Source: Saccharothrix sp. ALI-22-I (GTDB lineage Bacteria; Actinomycetota; Actinomycetes; Mycobacteriales; Pseudonocardiaceae). Taken from it: a stretch of 64,000 nucleotides of DNA. Positions 40,734 through 48,424 of this stretch are shown one piece after another. Every line of letters starts with the position of its first letter. Within the stretch, counting starts at the first letter, position 1. Where the stretch lies: NCBI RefSeq assembly GCF_001984175.1, contig NZ_MTQP01000069.1, forward strand, positions 434,001-498,000, written 5' to 3'. The translations under genes and the position numbers were made by a program. The notes under the pieces are model-generated. The model saw only the letters and a list, made by a program, of their open reading frames with translations, did no database searches and had not been told where the DNA came from.

Positions 40734-41800
40734 GATCCTCCGATCGCGGTGCGCAGGAGTTCGTCGTAGGACCGCATCAGCAGGCGCGGGTCGTGCTCAC
40801 GCTGGACCGACGCACGTCCGGCCTCGCCCAGTTCGGTGCGGGCGTGAGCGTTGAACAGCAGGGACCGCAACGCGTCCGCCGTCGCGGCCGGGTCACGGCG
40901 CGGCACGGTGACGCCGCCGCCACCGGCCAGCGCCTGGCGCACACCGTCCACATCGGTCGCGATCACCGGGCGTCCGGCGGCCAGCGATTCGAGCACCGCG
41001 ATCGGCATGCCCTCCCAGTCGCTGGTCAGCACGGTGACGTCGGCGGCGGCCAGCAGGTCGGGCACGTCGCAGCGGTTGCCCAGGAACCGGACCCGGTCCT
41101 CGATGCCGAGTTCGGCGGCACGCAGGCGCAGCGTGTCGCGGCGGCTGCCGTCGCCCGCCAGCCACAGCACCGCCTCGCCGTCCAGCTTCGCCCACGCTTC
41201 CAGCAGCACGTCGTGCCGCTTCTGCGGTTCCAGCCGGGCCGGGCACAGCGCGACCGGCACGTCCGGGGCGACGCCGTGCACCGCGCGGACCGCTTCCCGG
41301 TCCACCCGTTCGGGTTGCGGGAACACGGCGTTGGGTATCACCACCGGGTCGGGGACGCCCGCGGCGCGCAGCCGGTCGGCCGTGACGTCGGCGACCGCGA
41401 CGACCGTGCGCGAGGTGTGTTTGAGGATGCGGGCCGCGCCGGTGTAGTCGGTTTCGGCCACACCGTGGAACACGGTCAGCAGCGGCAGTCGGCGGGGCAG
41501 CACGGCCAGCCGTGCGACCAGGCTGGCCGACACGTTGTGCGCCAGCACGACCTCCGGCTGGAAGCTGCGGATGGCGGCTTTGGTGGCCGTGGTCGCGCGC
41601 AACACGCCGGCGGCCTTGCGCTGCGCCACCGGCACGGTGAACGTCGGCACGCCGAGCGCGCGCAACGCCTCGGCCCGGTGCCCGCCACCGCTGGCCACGG
41701 CCGACTGCCAGCCGAACTGCCCGCCGGACCGGGCCATCCCGGCGACCAGCGCTTCGGCGCCGCCGGTCCCCATCTCACTGATCACGTGGAGCACACGCAA
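40730..41800 (-). CDS. Family 4 glycosyltransferase
   Basis: A 356-residue GT-B enzyme. MRVLHVISEMGTGGAEALVAGMARSG starts the protein, followed by VVLAHNVSASLVARLAVLP, VIPNAVFPQPERVD, ALCPARLEPQKRHDVLLEAW and TSDWEGMPIAVLESLAAGRPVIATDVDGVRQAL. WEGMPIAVLE is the donor-site motif. Its ATG lies 26 bases inside the end of the polymerase gene. Confidence 0.93.
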   Translation of the reverse strand: MRVLHVISEMGTGGAEALVAGMARSGGQFGWQSAVASGGGHRAEALRALGVPTFTVPVAQRKAAGVLRATTATKAAIRSFQPEVVLAHNVSASLVARLAVLPRRLPLLTVFHGVAETDYTGAARILKHTSRTVVAVADVTADRLRAAGVPDPVVIPNAVFPQPERVDREAVRAVHGVAPDVPVALCPARLEPQKRHDVLLEAWAKLDGEAVLWLAGDGSRRDTLRLRAAELGIEDRVRFLGNRCDVPDLLAAADVTVLTSDWEGMPIAVLESLAAGRPVIATDVDGVRQALAGGGGVTVPRRDPAATADALRSLLFNAHARTELGEAGRASVQREHDPRLLMRSYDELLRTAIGGS

Positions 41801-42941
41801 CGTCGCTCGTCCTCCTCAGACGCAGGTCGGCCGCGGCCACGACTGCGACCAGCGACCACAACGGCAGGTAGTACTGCTGGGACAGGAAGGTGGAGGCGAC
41901 CACGACCGCGATCAGGGCCGCCTGCACCGCGAGGATCGGCAACGGGTCGGTGGTGGCGCGCAGCACGCGTTCGCTGGTGACCGCGGCGAGCACCAGGAGT
42001 GCGGCGAACAGCGCGAACCCCGGCACGCCGAGTTCGGCGGCCACCTCCAGGTACATGTTGTGCGACACCGGGCTCTGCTCGTCGATCTCGGCGTTGTGCG
42101 AGGCGGCGGGGTACTCGGCGCGGAACCCGCCCGGTCCGACGCCGAGGACCGGGTTGTCGGCGACCATGCGGGCGGCGGCCTGCCAGCGCAGTTCACGAGT
42201 GTCCACATTGGTCTCGGCGATGTGGGTCTTCTCCCGCAACGCCCGGTCCAGCGCCGGTCCGGCGAACAGGACGGCCGACACACCGAGCAGGGTGAGCGCC
42301 GCCGCCCCGATCGCCAACGCCTTGAGCGGCAACGCGCGGCGGGCCAGCAGCCACGCCGGCGCGGCGGTGAGGGCGAGCGCGCCGCCCCGGGAGAACGTCG
42401 CCGCCGCGCCCGCGACGAGGATGGTCGCGGCCAGGGCGATGACGACGCCGCGGCGCAGGGCCACCAGCAGCGGCAGGGCCGCGACCAGGACGTAGGCGAG
42501 GTCGTTCGGGTCCTCCAACGGGCCGGTCGCGCGCGTCTCCCCCGCCGCGAGCAGGCTGTACAGCGCGCCGACGGCGGCCACCACGGCGCCCGCGACGGCG
42601 GCCGTGAGGATCGCGCGGATCGACACCTCGCGCGCGGCGACGTCCACCAGGATCACCGTGACCAGCAGGAACGGCAGCCAGCGCAACGCGTACTCCATCG
42701 TGTACGCGCCACTCGCGTGCAGCGCCGAGGACGCCAGCAGCACGATGGCGAGCAACGCGAGGACCGCGTGCACCGGGTGGGGTTCGGGAGCTCGGCGTTG
42801 GCGCGCCCGGACCGCGATCCAGGTGACGGCGAGCAGCGCGGGCGGTAGTTTGGCCAGTTGGCCGTGGGCTTGGAGGAGGTAGCCCTCCAGCGGCGCGGCG
42901 AACACCGTCACGCACGCGAGGGCCCGCAACGGCCAGGTCAT
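41775..42941 (-). CDS. O-antigen polymerase/ligase-like membrane protein (Wzy/WaaL family)
   Basis: A 388-residue protein with about ten helices and one long extracytoplasmic loop (about 225-310). TGPLEDPNDLAYVLVAALPLL and TFSRGGALALTAA are the hallmarks of the family; the loop reads NPVLGVGPGGFRAEYPAASHN then SPVSHNMYLEVAAELGVPGFALF, with the conserved GVGPGGF and HN-Y-LE-ELG elements. It would polymerise or ligate lipid-linked repeat units outside the membrane. ATG 42941 overlaps the deacetylase stop (ATGA); earlier starts in the frame would lie inside that gene. Confidence 0.92.
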   Translation of the reverse strand: MTWPLRALACVTVFAAPLEGYLLQAHGQLAKLPPALLAVTWIAVRARQRRAPEPHPVHAVLALLAIVLLASSALHASGAYTMEYALRWLPFLLVTVILVDVAAREVSIRAILTAAVAGAVVAAVGALYSLLAAGETRATGPLEDPNDLAYVLVAALPLLVALRRGVVIALAATILVAGAAATFSRGGALALTAAPAWLLARRALPLKALAIGAAALTLLGVSAVLFAGPALDRALREKTHIAETNVDTRELRWQAAARMVADNPVLGVGPGGFRAEYPAASHNAEIDEQSPVSHNMYLEVAAELGVPGFALFAALLVLAAVTSERVLRATTDPLPILAVQAALIAVVVASTFLSQQYYLPLWSLVAVVAAADLRLRRTSDVACAPRDQ

Positions 42942-43894
42942 CCGCCGCACCGCGCCAGGAGTCCGGTGTCGTGCTCGCGCAGGCCCGCTGCGAGCCGGGC
43001 GACGTGCTCGCCGGTGCCGACCACGTCGAAGTGGGCGCGCAGCGCGCCGAGCACCCAGCCCAGGAACTCGACTTTCCGCGCGCCGGGCACCGCCATGCCG
43101 GGGAAGAACTCCATGCCGGGTGCCTCGGCCGCGCCGAGCACGTCCGTGGGGTGCAGCAGCAACGACGGCTGAACTTTGCGCGCCCGGCACAGGCGCAGCG
43201 CGGTGGTGAAGTAGCCGCGGGCGAGGCGGGGTGAGACCTGGTGCAGTTGGAGCAGGTAGGAGCCGTGGATCGGGACGCGCAACAGCGGCATGGTGGTGAC
43301 GGGCAGTTCGACCAGGCCGATGCCGACGCCGATGCGCCAGCGGTAGGCGGCGTTGGGCGCGCGGACGCGGGAGAAGCCGCCGAACAGGTCACGTTCGCCG
43401 CCGGTCGGGGCGGTGCGGTTGTGGTAGGCGCGGGCGAGTGGGCCGATCCAGGTGGGCAGGGTGCTGGCGTCGTAGCGGTAGCCGCGTTCGGCGAGCAGTT
43501 CCAGCAGGTCGCGGGTGACGCTGTAGCCGGGGCCGCGGAAGCCGGTCGGGCGTGGCGCGCCGGCGGCGACGATGGCGTCCTCGGTGCGGGCGAGTTCGGC
43601 TTGGAGCCGGTCGCGGGAGTAGCGGTGCAGCCAGGGTTCGTGGCCGTAGGAGTGGTTGGCGACTTCGTGCCCTGCTTTTGTGATGGCGGCGACGGCCTGT
43701 GCGCCGTCCTCGCGTTCGACGTCCGCGCCGACCACGAAGACGGTCGTGGTGAGGCCGTGCGTGCCGAAGGCTTCCAGCAGGCGGGGCACGGCGGTGGGCA
43801 GGAAGCTGGGGCGGCGTTCCCACTCGGGGTTGCCGTGGGTTTTGAGGTAGGCCCAGAGGTTGTCCAGGTCGAGTGAGACGCTGGCGGTGCTCAT
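42938..43894 (-). CDS. Polysaccharide deacetylase family protein
   Basis: A 318-residue protein with a NodB-type fold. SVSLDLDNLWAYLKTHG supplies the first metal Asp (DLDN instead of DDG), AAITKAGHEVANHSYGHEPWLHRYS supplies the H-x3-H pair, and RPTGFRGPGYSVTRDLL is the third motif. The C-terminal half (PLLRVPIHGSYLLQLHQVSP, SLLLHPTDVLG) is shared by actinomycete deacetylases of polysaccharide loci. No signal peptide is visible, so it may act on a cytoplasmic lipid-linked sugar. ATG 43894 overlaps the EamA stop. Confidence 0.9.
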   Translation of the reverse strand: MSTASVSLDLDNLWAYLKTHGNPEWERRPSFLPTAVPRLLEAFGTHGLTTTVFVVGADVEREDGAQAVAAITKAGHEVANHSYGHEPWLHRYSRDRLQAELARTEDAIVAAGAPRPTGFRGPGYSVTRDLLELLAERGYRYDASTLPTWIGPLARAYHNRTAPTGGERDLFGGFSRVRAPNAAYRWRIGVGIGLVELPVTTMPLLRVPIHGSYLLQLHQVSPRLARGYFTTALRLCRARKVQPSLLLHPTDVLGAAEAPGMEFFPGMAVPGARKVEFLGWVLGALRAHFDVVGTGEHVARLAAGLREHDTGLLARCGG

Positions 43895-44715
43895 CGGGCC
43901 ACCCGCGCGGGTGTCTTCGTGAACCGGTCGGCGTAGCCGAGCAGCAGCACGCCGGACACGACCAGGCCCACGCCGAGCACCACCCACCACTCGCGGCCGG
44001 GCGTGATCCGGTCGCCGAGGGCGGCGATGCCGATGACGGAGGTGAGCACGACGGTGGTGGCGTCCATGGTGGCGACGGTCGAGGTGGCCGAGCCGCGGCG
44101 CAGTGCCAGGGCGAGGTAGGACTGGCCGACGAGCGCGGCCACGACCATCACCCACGCCAACGGGTACAGCGGGAGCGTGAGCAGCGGTTCGTCGGCGAGC
44201 GTGCGGCTGGTCATGGCGACCACGGCGAACGCCAGGCCCGCCGACGCTGCCAGCGGCACCGCGCCGCCGACCAGGCGTTGGATCAGCACGAGCGCGACCA
44301 GCGGGAGTCCGAACAGGACGATGCCGAGCCCTTGCGGCACGTCGTGCGCGGCCGACGGCGTGGCGGCGGCGACGAGCAGCACCAGCCCCGTCGCCATCAC
44401 CAGGAGCACCACGATCTCGACCGCCCGGACCCGCCAGCCGAGCACCGCCATGCCGAACAGGGTGGCCAACCCGACCGCGCACGACGAGCCGGCCTGCACG
44501 AGGTAGAGCGGGAGTTCGGCGCGGGCGAGGAAGGCCAGCGCGAACCCGCCGACCTGCCCGGCGAAACCCGACAGGTAGAGCCGGTCGCGCAGGAGCCGGG
44601 CGAGCAGGCCCAACCCGCCGCCGCCTTCGTCGGCGCGCTGGGAGGCGACCGACTGGGCGACGATGCCCAACGCGTACAGCACCGCGGACGCGGCGAGTTC
44701 GAGGTAACCAGTCAC
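43891..44715 (-). CDS. EamA/DMT-type membrane transporter
   Basis: A 274-residue protein with nine or ten helices. LELAASAVLYALGIVAQSVASQRAD starts the first repeat and VLTSVIGIAALGDRITPGREWWVVLGVGLVVSGVLLLGY ends the second EamA-like repeat. Such proteins export metabolites, and some distant relatives move lipid-linked sugars. It is the first gene of the nine-gene operon; GTG 44715 is preceded by a weak GGAAGA site. The 168 bases upstream hold no gene. Confidence 0.82.
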   Translation of the reverse strand: MTGYLELAASAVLYALGIVAQSVASQRADEGGGGLGLLARLLRDRLYLSGFAGQVGGFALAFLARAELPLYLVQAGSSCAVGLATLFGMAVLGWRVRAVEIVVLLVMATGLVLLVAAATPSAAHDVPQGLGIVLFGLPLVALVLIQRLVGGAVPLAASAGLAFAVVAMTSRTLADEPLLTLPLYPLAWVMVVAALVGQSYLALALRRGSATSTVATMDATTVVLTSVIGIAALGDRITPGREWWVVLGVGLVVSGVLLLGYADRFTKTPARVAR

Positions 44716-44883
44716 GCGACTCTTCCCATGGAGACACCCGGCACGCGGTAGCGGTCGGTGTGATCCCGATATCGGAAGGGCAGCGTAGAACCCGCACTCC
44801 TGCGACTCTTTCGAGCGATAGGCGGTTACACGATCGAGTTAACTTGCCGACTACACAACGACATTTTTACCTCGGAGTGTGGA
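44716..44883 (-). other. Presumed promoter region of the polysaccharide operon
   Basis: This gap is the only place upstream of the nine-gene operon where its promoter can lie. It is unusually AT-rich for the window (ACAACGACATTTTTACC, GAGTTAACTTG). A minus-strand TACGCT near 44790 could be a -10, but no good -35 accompanies it. Confidence 0.35.
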
Positions 44884-45852
44884 TCAGGTGGCGTCGGCGA
44901 CGGCCAGGGCGATCCTGGTCAGCTGTTCCTCGGTCAGCGGCAGGGTCTCGCGTCCCGCGCCGGTGCGGTTGAAGGACGCATCGCGTTCCCGGAACTCGAA
45001 GTCGGGGCTGCCGTAGTTCACCACCGTGATCGCGTAGGTCTCGCCCGTCGGTGTGTAGACGCGCAGCACCCGGGCCAGCGACTGGAACGGTTCGCTCACC
45101 CGCACCGGGTAGAACTGGAGAACCGTCCCGTCCGGGCGGACCAGCCTGCGCGGCGGGGCGCAGTTGCCCTCCACGAACGCCTCGTCGTCGGCCGCCGCGA
45201 CCGGGTCGAGGGTGGTGTAGCCGGCCTTCAGGTCCACGCTGCCGGTGCCGTGCTCGTCGGTGACGTCGATCCACTGGACGTGCCCGTCGACCGAGTCGGG
45301 GTGCTTGTCCTTGTTGGCCGGGATGGTGCGTGTGTTCAGCTCGCTCACCCTCGCGGGCGACGCGACCTGCGCCACGGCGAGCCCCCACGCGTTCAGCACG
45401 GGCATGGGCGGGCGCGGCGAGTTCCACGTGGTGAACCGGCTGCCGGTGCCCGAGTCGCACTGCGGGATCGCCAGGATCTCCCGGCCTTCCGGCGGTGGCG
45501 CGGTCCACGCGGGGGTGAACGTGCCGTAGGGGATGCGCGGCGGCTGGTTCACGGCCGTCCACTCGGGACCGACGGTCGCCGGTGACATCGTGACCAGCGG
45601 CCCGTCGCCCCCAGCGGATGACGAGTGGTCCGGTCCGGCAAGGCTGCTCAACGCGGCCGTGCCGAACCCGACCACGCCGACCACCGCCAGCACGCCCGCC
45701 GCAGCGCCGGCCCGACGCACCAGCAGCCGACGGCGGCCACGCCGCAACACGTCCGCGAGATCCGTCCGCACCGCAGGCGCCGGTCCGTCCACTTCGGACC
45801 GCAGCACGCCGCCCAACTCCCGCTCGTTCAACTCCCGCTCGTTCTCCCACAT
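44884..45852 (-). CDS. Membrane protein co-encoded with a sigma factor (probable anti-sigma or sensor)
   Basis: A 322-residue protein. Residues 1-45 are cytoplasmic and charged (ELNERELGGVLRSEVDGPAP, RTDLADVLRRGRRRLLVRRAG). One helix follows (about 47-70, GAAAGVLAVVGVVGFGTAALSSLAG), then a large extracytoplasmic domain with two cysteines (IPQCDSG, EGNCAPP). I do not recognise the outer domain. Its ATG shares a base with the sigma-factor stop, so it is coupled to that gene; this is the usual place for the sigma factor's membrane partner, though no classic zinc anti-sigma motif is present. Confidence 0.72.
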   Translation of the reverse strand: MWENERELNERELGGVLRSEVDGPAPAVRTDLADVLRRGRRRLLVRRAGAAAGVLAVVGVVGFGTAALSSLAGPDHSSSAGGDGPLVTMSPATVGPEWTAVNQPPRIPYGTFTPAWTAPPPEGREILAIPQCDSGTGSRFTTWNSPRPPMPVLNAWGLAVAQVASPARVSELNTRTIPANKDKHPDSVDGHVQWIDVTDEHGTGSVDLKAGYTTLDPVAAADDEAFVEGNCAPPRRLVRPDGTVLQFYPVRVSEPFQSLARVLRVYTPTGETYAITVVNYGSPDFEFRERDASFNRTGAGRETLPLTEEQLTRIALAVADAT

Positions 45853-46348
45853 CACGCACTCCCCCGGGTCATCGCGCCGCGATAGGCCTCGCGGAGCGTC
45901 TGCAAGCCTCTGGCCGTCTGGCTCTTGACCGTCCCCGTCGAACACCGCAGCGCCTCCGCCACCTGCTCCACCGACAGGTCATGCACGAACCGCAACACCA
46001 GCACCGCCCGCTGCCGGGGCGCCACGTGCTGCAACGCAGCCAGCAACGGCGGCCGTTCGTCCGCGCCCGACGTGTCCGCCTCGACCGCGGACTCCGGTGG
46101 CGCCGCAACGGCCTGCTCGCGCCACCTGCCACGCCGCCGTGAATCGAGGAACAGCCTGGTCACCACGGTCCGCAGATACGCTTCCGCGGTCTCCCGACGC
46201 ACCTTCGGCCAGTGCACGTACATGCGGACGAACGCGTTCTGCGCAATCTCCTCCGCCTCACCCAATCACCGCACAGCGCGTACGCCGTGCGCCGAGCCTG
46301 ATCGAACCGGCTCGCGAAGAACTCGGAGAACTCGTCCTCGCGTCCCAC
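45852..46348 (-). pseudogene. SigE-family ECF sigma factor with a single-base frameshift
   Basis: GTG 46348 follows a GGGGAGG site and encodes GREDEFSEFFASRFDQARRTAYALCGDW, the normal start of SigE-type ECF sigma factors. The frame then fails. Shifting by one base at the C-run 46261-46263 restores GEAEEIAQNAFVRMYVHWPKV (region 2), TAEAYLRTVVTRLFLDSRRR, and region 4 (LQHVAPRQRAVLVLRFVHDLSVEQVAEALRCSTGTVKSQTARGL). The total length, 165 residues, is right for the family if one base is restored. It could be a sequencing error, a recent mutation, or a frameshift site; all the rest of the gene looks intact. Confidence 0.8.
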
Positions 46349-46419
46349 CCGTTGCCCTCCCCCGATGTCCTGCGGTCACCACAAGTACGCACTTACCCAC
46401 CGGCTGGTTGCACCGGGCA

Positions 46420-46607
46420 GCGGCGGATCGGACAGCGGCAGGGCGGGCACGGCAGGGCGGGACGCGGGGCAGGGCAGGCCGGGCCAGGGCAGGTCGGGCC
46501 GGGGCGCAGGTCGGGGCAGGGCAGGGCAGGGGCGGGCGGGGGCGGCAGTCGGCACGGCTTGGGTGGGGCGGGCTGGGTGGGCCTGACTGCGGGTGGGATG
46601 GGGTTGG
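46420..46607 (+). repeat. G-rich simple-sequence tract
   Basis: Irregular repeats of GGGCAGGG, GGGCGGG and GGTCGGG run for nearly 190 bases between the sigma-factor start and the dispersed repeat. Open frames through it are low-complexity and lack starts. With many G3-G4 runs in close succession it could form G-quadruplexes in single-stranded DNA. Bases 46349-46419 show nothing recognisable. Confidence 0.7.
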
Positions 46608-46698
46608 GGTTGGTCGCGCGGTCCTCGTTGTTTCAACCGACGTTTGAGGGGATTTATAACAGCGTTTTTCTAGGTTGTCAGGTGATGATCACCCGGTT
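46608..46698 (+). repeat. Dispersed repeat, intergenic copy
   Basis: This stretch matches the minus strand of 16409-16496, inside the S9 peptidase gene: a 24-base identical core (46621-46644), the flanking GGTTGGTCGC, ATAAC and GCGTTT blocks, and GATCACCCG at the far end. It has an AT-rich centre (GATTTATAACAGCG) and a small palindrome GGTGAT-G-ATCACC. It lies about 120 bases before the methyltransferase gene and directly after the G-rich tract. Confidence 0.7.
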
Positions 46699-46762
46699 GG
46701 GTGACCGGAGGCTCCGGGCTCCAGTCCGTGGACCAGCGGAAACGTTATCGGTGGGCTTTGGG

Positions 46763-46779
46763 GTTGCCAAATTGGCAAC
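46763..46779 (+). promoter_or_regulatory. Palindromic operator before the methyltransferase gene
   Basis: GTTGCCAA-A-TTGGCAAC is a perfect 8+1+8 inverted repeat 41 bases before ATG 46821. AAACGTT and AACGTTT flank it at wider spacing. No regulator gene is adjacent, so the protein that binds it is unknown. Confidence 0.6.
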
Positions 46780-46820
46780 GTTTATTGCTGGTGTTCGGTG
46801 GATGGCTGGAGGATCTGGGT

Positions 46821-47444
46821 ATGACTGCTACTGAGGAGTTTTGGGAGACGTTCTACCGGGATCGCGACCGGGTCTGGACCGGCAAGGCCAACGAGTTGCT
46901 GGTGCGGGAGGTCGCGCATCTGGAGCCGGGCACGGCGCTGGATCTCGGGTGCGGTGAAGGTGGGGATGCGTTGTGGTTGGCCGAGCGGGGTTGGATGGTG
47001 ACGGCGGTCGACGTGTCCACCACCGCGTTGGCGAGAGGTGCGGCGCGGGCCACTGAGGTGGGGTTGGCCGCACGTATCGACTGGCAGCGGCATGATCTGG
47101 CGCGTTCGTTCCCGGCCGGTTCGTTCGACTTGGTGTCGGCGCAGTTCCTGCACTCGTCGGTCGCCGCGGAGGGTGAGCGGGAGGGAATTCTGGCGCGTGC
47201 CGCCGAGGCGGTGGCGGCCGGTGGTGTGTTGTTGGTCGTGGGGCACGCCGAGTGGGCGTCCTTCCAGCGGCACAACCCGCCGGTGGAGTACCGGTTCCCG
47301 ACCAACGCCGACGTGTTGGCGTCGCTGAAACTCGACCAGCGGTGGGTGGTGGAGGTGGACGAGTCGGTCGAGCGGGAAGTGATCAGTCCGGAGGGCGAGC
47401 ACGGCACGCGCGCGGACATCGTGCTGCGGCTGCGCCGGAGCTAG
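46821..47444 (+). CDS. SAM-dependent class I methyltransferase
   Basis: A 207-residue methyltransferase. TALDLGCGEGGDALWLAERGWMVTAVDVSTTALARG near residues 38-75 contains motif I (DLGCGEG) and the acidic end of strand 2 (AVDVS); RIDWQRHDLARSFPAGSFDLVSAQFLHSS gives motifs II and III. The N-terminal FWETFYRDRDRVWTGKANELLV is typical of the tellurite-resistance/thiopurine-like group. ATG 46821 has a GGAGGA site. Its stop overlaps that of the convergent sirtuin through the palindrome CTAG. Substrate unknown. Confidence 0.9.
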   Translation: MTATEEFWETFYRDRDRVWTGKANELLVREVAHLEPGTALDLGCGEGGDALWLAERGWMVTAVDVSTTALARGAARATEVGLAARIDWQRHDLARSFPAGSFDLVSAQFLHSSVAAEGEREGILARAAEAVAAGGVLLVVGHAEWASFQRHNPPVEYRFPTNADVLASLKLDQRWVVEVDESVEREVISPEGEHGTRADIVLRLRRS

Positions 47445-48334
47445 GCGAGCCGGGGCGGGCGGGGCAGGCGGGCTAGCAGGGTGGTCAGGGCTTCGCCTAG
47501 GGGCAGGTCGACGCGGACGGTGGCGTGGGCGTCGCCTCTGGTCTGGCCTTTGTTGACGATGAGGACGGGTTTGCCGGCGGTGGCGGCGTGCCGGACGAAA
47601 CGCAGGCCGGACATGACGGTCAGCGAGGAACCGAGCACCAGCAGGGCGTCGGCGGAGTCCACCAGCCGGTAGCACTGCTCGACGCGCGGCCGGGGCACGT
47701 TCTCGCCGAAGAACACCACGTCCGGTTTCAGCACGCCCGAACCGCAGGCGGCGCACGAGACCAGCCGGAACGAGCGGACCTCGTGATCGGGCAGGTCGAC
47801 GTCGCCGTCGGGGTTGATCCGGGTCGCGGTGGCCTCGAACGCGGGGTTCGCGGCGCGGAACCTGCGGTCGAGGTCTTCGCGGGCGCTGACCGTGCGGCAG
47901 TCCAGGCAGATCACGCGGTCGAGGCTGCCGTGCAGGTCGACCACGTCCGGCGTGCCGGCGGCCTGGTGCAGGCCGTCGACGTTCTGCGTGATCACGCCGG
48001 ACACGTAGCCGCGGGCGTGCAACTCGGCCACGGCGTGGTGGCCGGTGTTCGGGGCGGCGCGGGCGATGGTCCGCCAGCCGAGGTGGCTGCGCGCCCAGTA
48101 CCGGCGCCTGCCCTCGACGCTGCCGACGAACTCGTCGTAGGTCATCGGGGTGTGCTTGCGCAGGCTGCCCGACGCGCCGCGGTAGTCCGGGATGCCGGAT
48201 TCGGTGGACAGCCCCGCGCCGCTGAGCACCACGACCCGTCCGCCCGCGACCACCCGCACCACCTCGTCCAGGCTGGTCGTGCGCGGCAACGGCGCACCGG
48301 TCGCCGTCCAGCTCAACGTGGGCCGTGTGCGCAT
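47441..48334 (-). CDS. Sir2 family NAD-dependent protein deacylase
   Basis: A 297-residue sirtuin. VVLSGAGLSTESGIPDYRG is the NAD-binding GAG-x-S-x-x-GIPDFR motif, VITQNVDGLHQAAG is the QNVDGLH motif, VVDLHGSLDRVIC contains the catalytic His, and ICLDCRT with CAACGSGVLKPDVVFFGE gives the four zinc cysteines. GSSLTVMSG and LIVNKGQT close the fold. ATG 48334 is supported by a leaderless promoter; a GTG at 48343 is also in frame. It removes acyl groups from lysines using NAD. Confidence 0.93.
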   Translation of the reverse strand: MRTRPTLSWTATGAPLPRTTSLDEVVRVVAGGRVVVLSGAGLSTESGIPDYRGASGSLRKHTPMTYDEFVGSVEGRRRYWARSHLGWRTIARAAPNTGHHAVAELHARGYVSGVITQNVDGLHQAAGTPDVVDLHGSLDRVICLDCRTVSAREDLDRRFRAANPAFEATATRINPDGDVDLPDHEVRSFRLVSCAACGSGVLKPDVVFFGENVPRPRVEQCYRLVDSADALLVLGSSLTVMSGLRFVRHAATAGKPVLIVNKGQTRGDAHATVRVDLPLGEALTTLLARLPRPPRLA

Positions 48335-48341
48335 GCGGTCC

Positions 48342-48347
48342 ACTTTA
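48342..48347 (-). promoter_or_regulatory. -10 box of a leaderless promoter for the sirtuin gene
   Basis: On the minus strand TAAAGT is followed by seven bases and ATG 48334, with no ribosome site. Confidence 0.5.
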
Positions 48348-48351
48348 CGTG

Positions 48352-48373
48352 CAGCCGGGCGGCCTTCCGGCTG
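48352..48373 (-). terminator. Stem-loop after the LacI-type gene
   Basis: CAGCCGG and CCGGCTG pair across an eight-base loop between the end of the LacI gene and the sirtuin promoter. Confidence 0.45.
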
Positions 48374-48424
48374 GTCAACGCCGGCGAGCTGTCAGCGCCG
48401 GCGGCCAGTCAGCGCCAGGTCCGG

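Noticed and set aside
42978..44797. Extension of the deacetylase frame upstream to 44797
   Set aside because: The upstream 300 codons are out-of-frame shadows of the EamA transporter; the ATG at 43894 with an ATGA overlap is the natural start.
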